Assembly (NCBI RefSeq): GCF_000283155.1
Contig: NW_004454178.1
Coordinates: forward strand, 28,102,271-28,166,270
Direction: 5' to 3'
From: Ceratotherium simum simum
Lineage: Eukaryota; Chordata; Mammalia; Perissodactyla; Rhinocerotidae
DNA: 64,000 nt
Positions 35,271-47,269 of the stretch are shown here, piece after piece. How positions within the stretch are numbered: the stretch's first letter is position 1; every line of letters begins with the position of its first letter. The notes under the pieces are model-generated. The model saw nothing but the letters and a program-made list of their open reading frames with translations, was not told where the DNA came from and did not search any database. Position numbers and translations under genes: made by a program.

Positions 35271-35502
35271 TAAAAACTGTAGACACCTAGTAAGAGAGAA
35301 GTCAGACGATCTGCTTTATACAGTAATAAAATAAAAGAATCCTTGGGCGTGGCTCTCTTCTCTGGGTCTCACAGTTCTAATATGCTACCTTTGTCCACCA
35401 CAGTCATCAGAAATTTACTGCACATCTTCTATTTTTAATCATTCTCTGTGTAGGTTTTTTAAAAATAATATTGTACCTTTGTTTTAATCAAGATAAATTT
35501 CT

Positions 35503-35717
35503 GGCCGGCCCTGTGGCTTGGTGGTTAAGTGCGCGCGCTGCGATGCTGGCGACCCGGGTTCGGATCCCGGGTGCGCATCGAGGCACCACTTCTCCGTCCA
35601 TCCTGAGGCCGAGTCCCACATACAGCAACTAGAAGGGTGTGCAGCTATGACATAAAACTATCTACTGGGGCTTTGGGGGCAAAAAATAAAATAAATAAAA
35701 TCTTAAAAAAAAAAAAA
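35503..35717 (+). mobile_element. ERE SINE
   Basis: Sense ERE from ggccggccctgtggcttgg through 'cagcaactagaagggtgtgcag' to an (ATAA)n/poly(A) tail. A perfect 13-bp target duplication (aagataaatttct) is at 35490-35502 and 35718-35730. Confidence 0.95.
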
Positions 35718-35871
35718 AAGATAAATTTCTTACGTAATTTATAATTCTATTCCTTGACCCACTGGAAACACCCTTGTGATCACTGAATAGGATATTGAAG
35801 AAGTGTTTTTCTTGACTTTTACCATATTTCTTTTGGATCTTTGAGATTGCAGGAAAAGATTTGAAAGCTGG

Positions 35872-36218
35872 TGTCAGTTTGTTTAGGCTGCTATAACAAA
35901 ATACCATAGACTGGGTGGCTGTAAACAAAATAAATTTTTCTCACAGTTCTGGTGGCTGGAAAGTCCAAGATCAAGGCAGCGGCAAATTTGGGTCTGCTGA
36001 GAGCCCGCTTTCTGATTCATAGACAGCTGTCTTCTCGCTGTGTCCTCACATGGTGGAAAGACTATGGGAGCTCTCTGGGGTCTCTTTTATAAGGACACGA
36101 ACCCCATTCATGGGGGCTCCACCCAATCACCTCCCAAAGGCCCCACCTCCTAATACCATCACATTGGGGGTTAGGCTTCAGCATATGAATTTTGGGGGAA
36201 CAAAAACAGTCCATCACA
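35872..36218 (-). mobile_element. MaLR LTR (MST/MLT1-like), antisense
   Basis: Retrovirus-like LTR in antisense orientation: 'tttaggctgctataacaaaat', 'ccatagactgggtggctg', 'ctcctaataccatcacattgg', 'catatgaattttgggggaac'. With the adjoining internal sequence at higher coordinates it is the 3' LTR of a minus-strand element. Same family as the LTR at 18699-19343, which is in opposite orientation. Confidence 0.85.
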
Positions 36219-37425
36219 TTCCACGCCTGTCCCTCCATAATTTATGTCCTTCTCACATGCAAAATACATTTATTTCACCCCAACAGCCCCACAGGTTTTA
36301 ACTGGTTCCAACACCATCTCTAAACTCTAAAGTCCAAAGTCTCATCTAAATAAGATATGAGTGAGACTCAAGGTACAGTTCATTCTGAAGCAAAAGTCCC
36401 TCCCAGCTGTGAACCTGAGAAACCAAACAAGTAATGTGCTTCCAAAGTACAATGATGAGACAGGCATAGGATGGGCATTCCCATTCCAAGATGGAGAAAT
36501 TGCAAGGAAGGAAAACGTGGTGGTCCCAAACAAGTCCCAAACTTAATGGCAAATGACATTAAACCTTAAGTCTTGAGAATAGTCCTCTTTGGCTCGTGCC
36601 CTGCCCTCAGGCCCACTGGGGTAGCAGTGTCACCCAGAGCTCAGGGCCTTGTAGCAGCTGTCAGCAGTGGCCCACCCCTGCCACACCACGGCTCTCCCAG
36701 GCTAGGCTCACACTGCAGCTCCAGGCAGTGCTGTCCTTAGAGATGGAGGCACTCTGGCCTGGGTCGGGGGGCAGCCCTCATCTGAATTGCCTTCAAGTTC
36801 CTTCTTCCATTGTCCTGACTTCTAATTGAGATGACTGATGCATACTAATCGCTTTACTGGACAGTCGCTTGGCCACACCCTTAGTGTTCTCATTTTTTGC
36901 AATATGGACAGGCTGAGAATTTTCCAAATCTTTAAATTCTGCTTCCTTTTTGCTTAACAATTCTGTCTTTCAGTCATTTCTCTCCTCTTGTATTTTACTA
37001 TAAGCAGTCAGGAGAAGCCAAGCCACACCTTCAACACTTTGCTTGGAAATCTCTGAGCCAAATATCCAATTTCATTGTTTGCAAGTTCTACCCTCCACGA
37101 AACACTAGAACATGAATACAATTCAGCCAAATTTTTTGCCACCTTATAAGGAAGATCGCCTGTTCTCTGGTTTCCAATAACATATTCCTCATTTGCATCT
37201 GAAATCTCATCAGAATGACCTTTACTGTCCATATTTCTACTAACATTCTGTTATGATGGCTTAGATATTCTCGAGGAAGACTGAGGTCTCTCCACTGTCT
37301 TCTTTTTTTCCTGAGTCCTCACCAGAATCACCCGTAACATTATAATTCTAGCCTGTACCTCAAAACTATTCCAGCATCTCCCCAGTACTCAGGCCCAAAG
37401 CTGCAGCAGTGTAACTGGTAGCATT
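36219..37425 (-). mobile_element. MaLR internal region remnant, antisense
   Basis: Internal sequence of the same non-autonomous retrovirus-like element: 'ctcatctaaataagatatg', 'ccaatttcattgtttgcaag', 'cattccaagatggagaaattg', 'cctgtacctcaaaactattcc'. I see no 5' LTR at the high-coordinate end and no intact protein frame, so it is a decayed, truncated copy. Confidence 0.75.
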
Positions 37426-37932
37426 TCAAATAAGCATACCTTCCAGATTAGGGCTTCTTGGAAAGCAGTTATGTCACACACTGGGTGTTCGTTCTTGTTG
37501 ATAATGGTTTGTTAATGTGTAAGTTAATAGTCAGGTGGCTATATCAAATTAGTCAAAGAATAGAAATCCGAGGAATGGCATAACCAAACATCCAGGAGCT
37601 CAGGTGTTTGGAAGGAAGAAGAAAAAAAAAGTTGTCAATGAAAAATCTGACATGTAGGGTTCAGGCCTTGAGTGTGGGTGCTCCTGACTAGGGCACTCTT
37701 GCCTTTGCCCATCTGCGCCTCCATCTGAGCATCACCCTCCCGGAGGCTGTTGGTGCAGTGCCGGCCATGGTCCCTTTCCTGGTAGTATGACTCTGGACTG
37801 TGGACTTGAGAAGCACACTGCATGTGGGAGACCTTTATGTGGGTAAAACCAATTGTGTTGGTGATGATATTTTTCAGTTTTATGAAATTCACTTTCATAA
37901 TTTCATTGTTATAAAAGTATATTCTAATGGTT
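37426..37932. other. Intron sequence, nothing recognised
   Basis: Unique-looking sequence between the MaLR remnant and an ERE. No exon or motif seen. Confidence 0.4.
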
Positions 37933-37946
37933 AGAATTGTACATTA

Positions 37947-38200
37947 CTGGGGCTGGCTCAATGGCGAAGCAGTTAAGTTCATGCGTTCTGCTTCAGCGGC
38001 CCAGGGTTCGCCGGTTCGGATCCTGGGCACAGACCTACTCACTGCTCATCAAACCATGCTGAGGCAGCATCCCATATAGAAGAGCTACAACTCTACAACT
38101 ATGATACACAACTGTGTACTGGGGCTTTGGAGACAAAAAAAAAAGAGGAAGATTGGCAAAAGATGTTAGCACAGGGCCAATCTTCCTCAAAAAAAAAAAA
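37947..38200 (+). mobile_element. ERE SINE, older subfamily
   Basis: Sense ERE (ctggggctggctcaatggcg) with 'agagctacaactctacaact' and 'gaggaagattggcaaaag' modules. The target duplication agaattgtacatta is at 37933-37946 and 38201-38214. Confidence 0.94.
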
Positions 38201-38631
38201 AGAATTGTACATTATGAAAATAGTTTTTTAAAACATTGAAATGGGTTTAATGAGATACTAGTGTTATGTTTGGTTATTTCCTCTGTTTAATGTCTGTCTC
38301 TGCATTGTAATGTTTTCACATTACCTTGTCGGTATTAAGAACAAATTATAAGGCTGAGCATCCAGTGAGTGCAAAGGAACATCCTACCCATTAGGAAATG
38401 GATTACAGAATAGAAGGAAGTAGACAGTGTCTTCAGTCTCTGTGTGCAGTGTGTTATATTTGTCGTGGATAAATAAACTGACAGGTGTAACAATCTACCC
38501 TCTAAAACAGAGCCTCCTTTGTTGGTCTGTCTTACTCTATTTTTTCTTCCTGATCACATCTGTAATACGTTCTGGCTCTTTCAGAAGTGGAGTTGTTTTC
38601 AGTGTTGTGATCATGCTGTCTTTTATTATAG

Positions 38632-38779
38632 GGGCCAGACACCTGCTGAGTCGGATTTCCAGGTGCTTGAAATTGCCAGAAAATTGGAAATGTACGGCAT
38701 CAGATTTCACACAGCTTCTGACAGGGAGGGGGCCAAGATTAACCTGGCCGTTTCCCACATGGGTGTCCTTGTGTTCCAG
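38632..38779 (+). CDS. FARP2: FARP2 exon F (FERM F2 end, F3 start)
   Basis: 148 bp, phase 2 in and phase 0 out. It completes a Thr codon and then encodes [30 protein letters not shown]... to ...[14 protein letters not shown]. The acceptor is ttattatag|GG and the donor is CAG|gtagga. '[26 protein letters not shown]' is one of the most conserved FERM signatures, at the end of F2. '[14 protein letters not shown]' opens the PH/PTB-like F3 lobe. The exon is isolated, with 5.7 kb of intron before it and 9.9 kb after it, both full of repeats. Confidence 0.96.
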
Positions 38780-40679
38780 GTAGGAAGGGTGGGGGAGTGG
38801 AGGGCAGGGGTGTTCTGTGGCTTGGTGGGTTTGCTTTTATATACGTTGGTCAATTTTTGTTCTGATGAATAAGGTCTTGGACTTGGAAGAGGAACTTTGC
38901 ATGTCATCTAATCTGACCTCTCACCCAGTAGAGAAGTTGTTTTCTTGTCCTTGTCACTGTCACGGAGCCCACTGCCACCCCAGGGCACCCAGTCAGGTCC
39001 CGCTGTTCCTTCTAATGTTGAGCCAAAGGTTGCCCCCTTAGAACCTTAAACCAAGACTCTGGCTCTTCCCTGTGGAAGAGTCTCCGTGCCTCAGGGTGGA
39101 CCTGCTGCACTGTGAGGTCTCTACAGTGGGTCGCAGTCATCGTTTAAGTACATGAAACAGAATAGACTAGAAAATATCGGAGGCCGTTGCATGTGGTAAT
39201 GTCAGCATGGTCTTGTGGAGTTTTGTAGTGGTGTTTGGAGAGGCGAATAGTTACATACACAGTTCAAGTTCTCTTTGTAGTGAAGTATATGTGTCCTGGG
39301 GTTTGTGATGTCAAAGAGTGGGAAACAACTGCTGGAGAGCAGGCCCTCAGCATCTCCAGAGACCATAGATGAGGCCAAGTCCTCTCTTACCCAGGCTGAA
39401 TGTGTCCACCTTCTGCTCTGACCCCGTCTTGGGAGCTCCCTAGTCACTGGCCCTTGTGAAATTGTGCCACTCGACCTTAACGTGGTGATCCTCAACAGGC
39501 CCGCTCAGTGAGCTGCGTTGTGGGAGGCTGCATGCTTGGAGTTGGGCACTGTTGCCTGCAGGAGCGCACTGCTCTTTGCACTGTGGGCGCCTTGGAACCT
39601 GTGTTCACCTAACTGGTGGGGTTGACTCAGGCCTCCCCAGTCAAGCCACGCTTGTCTCATTTTTCTTTTCCTTTCTTCTTTTTAACCTAGCCATCCAATT
39701 TCAATTTCTTGTCAGAAAAAAAATTTAATTTTGATTTTAGAATGTTAATTGTGTTATACTCTGTACTTAATGTGATGAAAGAACAATAAAAATCCATGAT
39801 AGAGACAGCTTTAGCAAGCCATACGCTTTGAGTGGATGGTCCCAGGGCCTCCCACACCTGCTCACTCTGATGACAGTTCCTACATCATGCAGAGATTAAA
39901 ATCACATATCCATCCAAATCGAGCTGTTGTCATTTTTCCAGAAAAGGACAAATAATTTGTAACTGAAGAAGTTGTGAAAGCAAGAGATTAGAGACTTCAG
40001 ATTAAAGATGGCAGATTGAATTCATCTCTGCTCCCTCAAAACCCCCACCAGAATGACAACAAAGGTTTTTTGTTTTTTTTTAATTTAAATCAGTAAGAAC
40101 AAAGAATGGAAAAGGAAACCACAGAAGATGAGGACTATCAGCAAAATTTTGGAAGTTGGGAAATGAGTAGATGAGTGGGAATTGATTGCAGAATGGGAAA
40201 GGCTGAAATCCAGTCGCCTGCGGGGAAAAACCAGGGAACAGGCCACTGTGTCCCCAGGGGCCGGGAAAGGCAGCTCTGACAACCAAGGCAGGCTGGGACT
40301 GGAGACAGAAACCCAGTTCTGTCTGTGTGAGGAGCATTTTCAGCACCAGATCCAAGCCAGCACAGCCCCTCCTTGTCCTGGAAGAGGGCAGGGGTCTTCC
40401 TCTCTAGAGTGCGCTCAGGTGGAGATGAGGTGCCTTGCAGTAGCCACTGTTAAGTGAAGGTTGAAGGGAAAACCTGTAATCTAACGGTGTGACAAGTCCT
40501 CCTGATCTCAGCCCCCTAGAATGCTGGCCAGGCTGACATCTTTGAGACAGCTCACCAGAGACCTGCTTACCAGAAAGTCCGACCAGCCTTGCAGGAGCCC
40601 TGCAGGTGTTGATGCTGGGACATCCCATGGTGACCCCACACCAGCCCACAGAGAGCTGCCAGCCAGCATTTTAGAGCCT
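38780..40679. other. Intron F-G, first part; nothing gene-like
   Basis: About 1.9 kb of mostly unique-looking sequence without a convincing exon. The antisense frames at 39202-39495 and 40080-40355 lack family resemblance. Confidence 0.4.
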
Positions 40680-41540
40680 CCTCTTTTAAAGACTTTGATT
40701 TGGAAACACTTTCAAACTTAAAGAGAAGCTGTGGGAATTAGAATAGCACATAGAGCCCCCACGTGCCCTTTACCCAGAGTCACTGGATTGGTGTTTCACC
40801 CACTTGCTTTATCATTTATAGTTCCCTCCTTCCCCCTCTCCACATGTGCACACACACCAACATGCATGCACACACACATGCACATGCACACACACAACTC
40901 TCTCTGAAGCATTTGAGAGTAAGTTGCATGTATCAAGGCCCTTTACCCCTAAGCACTTCAGTATGTATTTCCTAAGAACAGAATACTCCCTTCCATACCC
41001 ACAATGTAGTCATCACTGGGGCAACTGATAAACAGTTCTTTAATCTAATGTACCATTTCTTTTCCAGTCTCATCAACTGTCCAGTGAGGTCCTTAAAGCT
41101 TTTGTTTTTCTCCAAGACAAGATCCAGTCCAGGAGCAGACATAGCATTTAGTTGTCAAGCCCTGGTCTCCTTTAACCTGGAGCATTTCTTTTTTCTTTAT
41201 CTTTTATGACATTGACGGTTTTGAAGAACACAGTCCCTTTTTATTTTTAATAGAATGTTCCTCATTTGCTGTTTGTTGGCTATTTTCCTGGGATTAGACT
41301 CAGGTTACATGGTCCCAGCTGGACCACTACCTGGGTGATGTTGTGTCCTCCTCAGGGATCGCATCTGAGACACTGTCTGGCCTCGCTGGTGATGTGAACC
41401 TTGATCCCTGTGTTTTCTGGTTCTTCCACTGTATAGTTACTAGTTTTTCTCTTTCAGCCAATAAGTAATCTGAGGCACGATGCTTTAAGACCATACAGAT
41501 ATCCTGTCCCTTGTCCAATTTGCCCTCGATTTAGCATCCA
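40680..41540 (-). mobile_element. L1ME-type 3' end, antisense
   Basis: Starts 'gatttggaaacactttcaaac' and contains 'tggtctcctttaacctggagc', 'atgacattgacggttttgaag', 'tgatgttgtgtcctcctcag'. It follows the same order as the L1ME copies at 18291 and 47270. Confidence 0.75.
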
Positions 41541-43394
41541 GTGATGGTGCTTGCCTGAACCCCTGTTGACCAGGATGGTCACAAACTCCAGCATGCTAGA
41601 GCCTCTTTTATATGCAGGGGGGTAACTAAGGATGGCCAGAAATGTGACGAAAGCCTCTCTCTTGAGGGACAGATACCAACTTAGAGGGAAGAAGAGACTT
41701 AGAAGAAACAGAATCAGTGTCAGTGATGAAGGAAATGATAAAATAAAACAAACAAAACCTACAGTGTCCTCAGAGAGGATACTGTTTTTCGTCTATCAGA
41801 TTGACAAAACAGAAAAATTGCTTTCTGCTATATCATGCTCATGAGGAATAGGAATGCTCCTTTATCAGAAGCGTAAAACTTTTACCCTGTAGTTTTTTAT
41901 TTTAGCCTTGTTTGTAGTAGTAAAATACTGATCATTGATCATTAGAGGCAGGTTAAGTAAATGGTGGTGCATCCGCATCATGGACTATTGGGCAGCGGTA
42001 CAAAGAACACGGATGCTGTCTATGTCCTGACAGAGAAAACATTCTTGGAGATTATTGTTATATGGGGAACAGATTCAAAACTGTGTGTGTAGTTTGCTGC
42101 CGCTTGTGGGAAAAGTTATACACACACACGCCACATTTATTCCATATGAAATAAACTGGTGACGTTAATCACTTCTAGGAAGACGACGAAGCTGGCAGGT
42201 TTGGGGAAGGGGTGAGAGAGAAACTTTTCACAGTGGACTCATTTTTGGTACCTTTAGAACTTAATGTATTGTTAATGTTATTATTGTAATCATTATTGTT
42301 GATGTCACTGTATTACATTTTCCAAAAAGCCTCACAAAAATAAGAGACAAACTTGCATCTCTGAAACAAGAGCAGGATGCAATCATAGGAACATATAGAG
42401 AACAACAGTGCTTGCAAATTTAAAAATGTGATAGCAGGAATGACAGTGTTGGCAGAACGAGAATGTTTGAAAGATAAAGTTGAGGAATCTCCACAAAGCA
42501 GAGTAAAAGATGAAAGATGGGAGAGAAAAGTAAAGAAAATTCAGGGAGGAATCCAGAAAGTGCAACATCCAGGAATTCTAGAGGCAGGAACCAGAAGCAG
42601 TGGAGGAGATTGTTAAAGAAAAAATTTCCAGAACTTAAGGCAAGAATTTCCAGGTTGAAAGTGCCTGCAAGTTCCTAGTATAACGAATAAAGATCTTCAC
42701 AAGACACATCAGTATAAAAAGTCAAAATAGTAGAGAAGATCAGAGGGCTTCCAGGCGGAAAGAGAGAAAAGAAGGAAGGAGTTAGAATGGTGTTGGGCTT
42801 GTCATTAGCAGTATGGAAGCCAGAAGACCATGGGGCAGGCAGTGGTCCAGAATGAAAGAGTGTCATTCCCAGCCTAGAATCCTATGCCCCGTCTAACACG
42901 ACTTCTGTACAGAGAGAAAAACACCTTTCAGACGTGCAATTTTTCAAAAACTTAAATCCTGCACACACTGTTTAAGGACACACTAGAGGAGAGAGTAAAC
43001 CAAGAATGAGAATTGAGGAAATGAGACCAGCAAAGAGGAGGTGCAGGCCGTGCTCAGGTCAAGAGAACATTCCATCAACACACGAGCAGAAGGCAGAGGG
43101 CTCCAGGAGGGTGCCTACAAGAGAAAAATAGAACCAATAAACTATTTCGTGTGTTAAACCATATTGAAGAGTTTTAAGGTCCTGTAGGGAACTTTTAGGC
43201 TGAATTAGTGATAGGTACATAGAAAAGTAAGCAAATGAAAAGAGGCAATTAGTAACTCAAGGAAAATTAAAAGTAAAGAAACAAAATATAGTTATAATTC
43301 ACCATGGCTCAACTTGTGAGCCGTACTTACATGATCAGTAATACAAATACCGAATTTAAAATCTACCAAAGGGGTAGATAATAACAACAATAAA
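41541..43394. other. Old LINE-like sequence, uncertain
   Basis: About 41860-42180 ('aggttaagtaaatggtggtgc', 'ggactattgggcagcgg') and 42290-43340 ('aggaattctagaggcagg', 'cagcctagaatcctatgccc') look like sense-strand 3' parts of old L1M elements. No gene seen. Confidence 0.4.
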
Positions 43395-43549
43395 CAAGCA
43401 CATAGGGACAGAGATTGGACTGGTGGTTACCAGAGGGGAAGGGGGGAGGGAGGAGGGCGAAAGGGATAATTCGGTACATGTGTGTGGTGATGGGTTGTAA
43501 TTAGTATTTTGGTGGTGAACATGATGTAATCTATGCAGAAATAGAAGTA
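43395..43549 (+). mobile_element. L1 3'UTR, sense, runs into gap
   Basis: 'gattggactggtggttacc', 'agaggggaagggg' and 'ggtggtgaacatgatgtaatc' are the 3'UTR of a relatively young L1 family. It is truncated by the assembly gap. Confidence 0.75.
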
Positions 43550-43834
43550 NNNNNNNNNNNNNNNNNNNNNNNNNNNNNNNNNNNNNNNNNNNNNNNNNNN
43601 NNNNNNNNNNNNNNNNNNNNNNNNNNNNNNNNNNNNNNNNNNNNNNNNNNNNNNNNNNNNNNNNNNNNNNNNNNNNNNNNNNNNNNNNNNNNNNNNNNNN
43701 NNNNNNNNNNNNNNNNNNNNNNNNNNNNNNNNNNNNNNNNNNNNNNNNNNNNNNNNNNNNNNNNNNNNNNNNNNNNNNNNNNNNNNNNNNNNNNNNNNNN
43801 NNNNNNNNNNNNNNNNNNNNNNNNNNNNNNNNNN
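43550..43834. other. Assembly gap (285 N)
   Basis: Run of N between an L1 3'UTR and an ERE tail. It should hold the L1 end and most of an ERE. Confidence 0.99.
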
Positions 43835-43968
43835 ACGGATGTTAGCCCAGGGCCAGTCTTCCTCAGCAAAAAGAGGAGGATTGGCATGGATGTTAGCTCA
43901 GGGCTGATCTTCCTCACACACACACAAAACAATTTTTTTTAATTTAAAAATAAATAAATAAATAAAAA
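43835..43968 (+). mobile_element. ERE SINE 3' part after gap
   Basis: Sense ERE tail module 'acggatgttagcccagggcc', 'cagcaaaaagaggagg', then a (CA)n, A-rich and (AATA)n tail. The head is in the gap. Confidence 0.9.
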
Positions 43969-44588
43969 TAAAATCTACCAAAAATTGGGGGAGTGTGGGG
44001 TGGGGTGGATTTGAGGTAGTGGTGGTGTGCAAGTTCAGGAAGCGAGATCTCCAAGTGGAAAATGCACTGGCAGTCTTCAGCATGCTGTTCAGAGATATAG
44101 GTGAGTGAACGATGACTGGGGTACATCCCAGCAGAGGCGCCAGAGTTGCCGAAGGTAGTTCTGTGCGAGGAAGAGGACTTGAGGGTGGAGCGGGTGGGCC
44201 CTCAATGGCTGGGGTTTGTTTCAAGCCTTATTTGACATCTACAATTATGCCATGAATTATTTGATAAAAATTAGAATGAACGCAGGAGGTCTAAATGTCC
44301 GCAGCTAACTGCTCTGTTTTAAAAGTGCTAAGTCTCAAAGTCTGTCAGATCAAGGTGAGGGTACAGCAGGTGAAGGCTCTAATTGCCCTCACATTTTCTG
44401 TTTGTTTCTTCTTTTGATTTGTGACCATGGTTAAAACCCTGGGATATAGTAATTTTTTATTTTGACCAGAAGAGAAAATGGAAAGGCAAGCAAGCAGCTG
44501 GAAACAATCCTTTGCGAGTCTCCCTGCTGTTTTGTGCATCTTTCTTGGGACGACGTGTGCTTTCTCCACCTCTTTTGCAGGCCGTCAA

Positions 44589-46198
44589 CTTTTTTTTTTT
44601 TTAATTATTTTATTGTCATATTGGCTTATAACATTGTGTAAATTTCAGGTTCACATTATTATATTTCAGCTTCTGTATAGACTGCGTTGTGTTCACCACC
44701 AATAGTCTTGTTTTATCCGTCACCGTACGTATGTGCCCCTTTACCACCCCTTTCCCCTCTGGTAACCACTAATCTGTTCTCCTTATCTATGTGTCTGTCT
44801 GTTTATCTTCCACATGAGTGAAATCATGTGGTACTTGTCTTTCTTTGTCTGACTTATTTCTTTTAGCATAATACCCTCAAGGTCCATCCATGTTGTCGCA
44901 AATGGCAGTTTTGTCTTTTTTTATGGCTGAGTAGCATTCCGTTGTATATATATACCACATCTTCTTGATCCATTCATCCGTTGGTGGGCACTTGCTTTGC
45001 TTCCACATCTTGGCTACTGTGAACAATGCTGCAAGGAACTTAGGGGTGCATACCTCTTTTTGAATTGTTGATGTCACGTTCTTTTGGTAAGTACCCAGTA
45101 GTGGAATAGCTGGATCATATGATATTTCTATTTTTAATTCTTTGAGAAATCTCCATGCTGTTTTCCATAATGGCTGCACCAGTTTTCATTCCCCCCAGCA
45201 GTATATGAGGGTTCCCTTTTCCCCACATCCTCTCCAACATTTATTTCTTGTCTTGTTAGTTATAGCCATTCTGATGGGTGTGAGGTGATATCTCATTGTA
45301 GCTTTGATTTGTATTTTCCTGGTAATTAGTGATGTTGAACATCTTTTCATGCACCTGTGTATCTTTTCATGTGCTATCTGTATATCTTCTCTGGAAACAT
45401 GTCTGTTCATGTCATCTGCTCTTTTTTTTTTTTTTTTTGCTGGGAAAGATTTGTTCTGAGCTAACATCTGTTGCCAATCTTCCTCTCTTTTTTTTTTCCT
45501 CCCCAAAGCCCCAATAGATAGTTGTAGATTCTAGTTGTCCTTCTAGTTCTTCTTCTCTGCTCATTTTTTGATCGGGTTGTTCATTTTTTTGTTGTTGAGT
45601 TGTATGAGTTCTTCATATATTTTGGATATTAACCCCTTGTCAGATATGTGATTTGAAAATATTTCCTCCCAGTTGGTGGGTTGTCTTTTCATTTTGTTGA
45701 TGGTTTCCTTTGCCATGAAGAAGCTTTTTAGTCTGATGTAGTCCCATTTGTTTATTTTTTCTTTTGTTCCCTTTGCCTGAGTAGACATGGTATTCAAAAA
45801 CATACTGCTCAGATTGATGTCAAAGAGCGTACTGCCTGTGTTTTCTTCTAGGAGTTTTATGGTTTCAGGTCTTACATTCAAGTCTTTAATCCATTTTGAA
45901 TTAATTTTTGTGTATAGTATAAGATAATGGTCTACTTGCATTCTTTTGCATGTGGCTGTCTGGTTTTCCCAGCACCATTTATTGAAGAGACTTTCCTTTC
46001 TTCCTTGTATGTTGGCTCCTTTGTCTAAGATTAGGTGTCCATAGATGTGTGGGTTTATTTCTGGGCTCTCAATTCTGTTCCATTGATCTCTGTGTCTGTT
46101 TTTTTGAAATAGAAGGTACATGCCAGTACCATGCCCTTTTGATTACTATAGCTTTGTAGTATATTTTGAATTCAGGGAGTGTGATACCTCCAACTTTA
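44589..46198 (-). mobile_element. 5'-truncated L1, relatively young, antisense
   Basis: Reverse-oriented L1 starting at its poly(A), seen as T11 at 44589-44599. It runs through the 3'UTR and the ORF2 C-terminal part. Translation on the minus strand gives recognisable ORF2p segments, such as [40 protein letters not shown] and [14 protein letters not shown] 186-codon frame remains open at 45561-46121, so it is less decayed than the other L1s here, but it is truncated and dead. A partial ERE interrupts it at 45422-45555. Confidence 0.93.
45422..45555 (-). mobile_element. 5'-truncated ERE SINE nested in L1
   Basis: Antisense ERE tail only (T tract, 'ttctgagctaacatctgttg', 'ccccaaagccccaatagatag', 'ccttctagttcttct'), without the tRNA head. 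Short target duplication tctgctc at 45415-45421 and 45556-45562, inside L1 ORF2. Confidence 0.88.
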
Positions 46199-46260
46199 TA
46201 TGGAATAACAGAAGACCCCAATAGACAAAGCAATCCTGAGAAAAAAGAACAAAGTTGGAG
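46199..46260 (+). mobile_element. Inverted 5' segment of the L1 (twin priming)
   Basis: About 62 bp of L1 ORF2 sequence in sense orientation ('gacaaagcaatcctgag', 'aaaaaagaacaaagttggag') directly abut the antisense L1. The segment is the stretch of ORF2 immediately upstream of the antisense part's break, with about 10 bp shared (aaagttggag). Confidence 0.85.
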
Positions 46261-46518
46261 CCACTGGCTTTTTTAAGTGTCTGCCCTGGGCACGTAAACA
46301 ATGTCGAGAATTGAGAGCTAAGTTGTGAGGGCTTTGTTTTCTTTTGTTGATGTTTTGTGTTTTGTTTGTTTGCTTTTTTTGAGAACATAGTTGAAAATCC
46401 TCCAATATTTTACTTTGAGTAGAAATTAGAGTAACTTAGTGTTTGGGCAGTATTTTGGGAGCTTCTTCAGTTCTCACGTAGACGTAAGCATTTTATCTTG
46501 GCTTTGAGGACATCTCTT

Positions 46519-46774
46519 TTCTTTTTTTTGAGGAAGATTGGCCCTGAGCTAACATCTGTTGCCAATCTTCCTCTTTTTCTTTTTTCTCCCCAATGCCCCA
46601 GTACATAGTTGTATATCCTAGTTGTGGGTCCTTCTAGTTCTTCTATGTGGGATGCTGCCTCAGCATGGCTTGATGATTGGTGAGTAGGTCCACTCCCAGG
46701 ATCCAAACTGGCGAACCCCAGGCCACCAAAGAGGAATGCGGGAATTTAACTGCTACGCCACCGGGCCGGCCCCC
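46519..46774 (-). mobile_element. ERE SINE, older subfamily
   Basis: Antisense ERE with 'gaggaagattggccctgagc', 'cccagtacatagttgtatatcc' and a closing 'accgggccggcccc'. A perfect 14-bp target duplication (tgaggacatctctt) is at 46505-46518 and 46775-46788. Confidence 0.95.
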
Positions 46775-46799
46775 TGAGGACATCTCTTAACTCAGGAAT

Positions 46800-47150
46800 T
46801 TTTTTAGTTGAGATATAATTCATATACCATAAAATTCACCATTTTATAGTACACATTCAGTTCTTTTTAGTCTATTCACAGAATTGTGCAACCATCACCA
46901 CTATCTAATCCCAGAACATTTTAATCCCCTCCCATACCCATTAGCAGTCACTCCCCCTCCCCCAGCCCCTGAAGCCACTAATCTGCTTTCTATCTCTATG
47001 GATTTCCTTCTTCTAGACATTTCATGTAAATGGGATCATACAGTATGTGGTCCTTTTTGCCTGGCTTCTTTCCCTTGTTTTAAAAGTTGACCCATGTTGT
47101 AGCAAGTTCTAGCACCTCATTCCTTTGTATGGCTGAAGATGTTTTTTTTC
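46800..47150 (-). mobile_element. L1M fragment, antisense
   Basis: 'tgagatataattcatatacc', 'attcacagaattgtgcaacc', 'gtaaatgggatcatacagtatg' are antisense L1M 3' features. Confidence 0.8.
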
Positions 47151-47269
47151 ATTATCTCTAAAGGGAAAACATTCCTTACCTTACTGTTCCCCATCTCAGG
47201 TTTGCAGAAAAGAGTAAATGGTCATGATGGTCAAGAGTAAAATAGAAAATGCCAGAAAAGTGTTTAATA

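Noticed and set aside
34642..35334. Several 80-160 codon frames with His/Cys/Val-rich repeats on both strands
   Set aside because: They translate the TG-rich repeat at 35070-35270 and flanking GC-rich intron.
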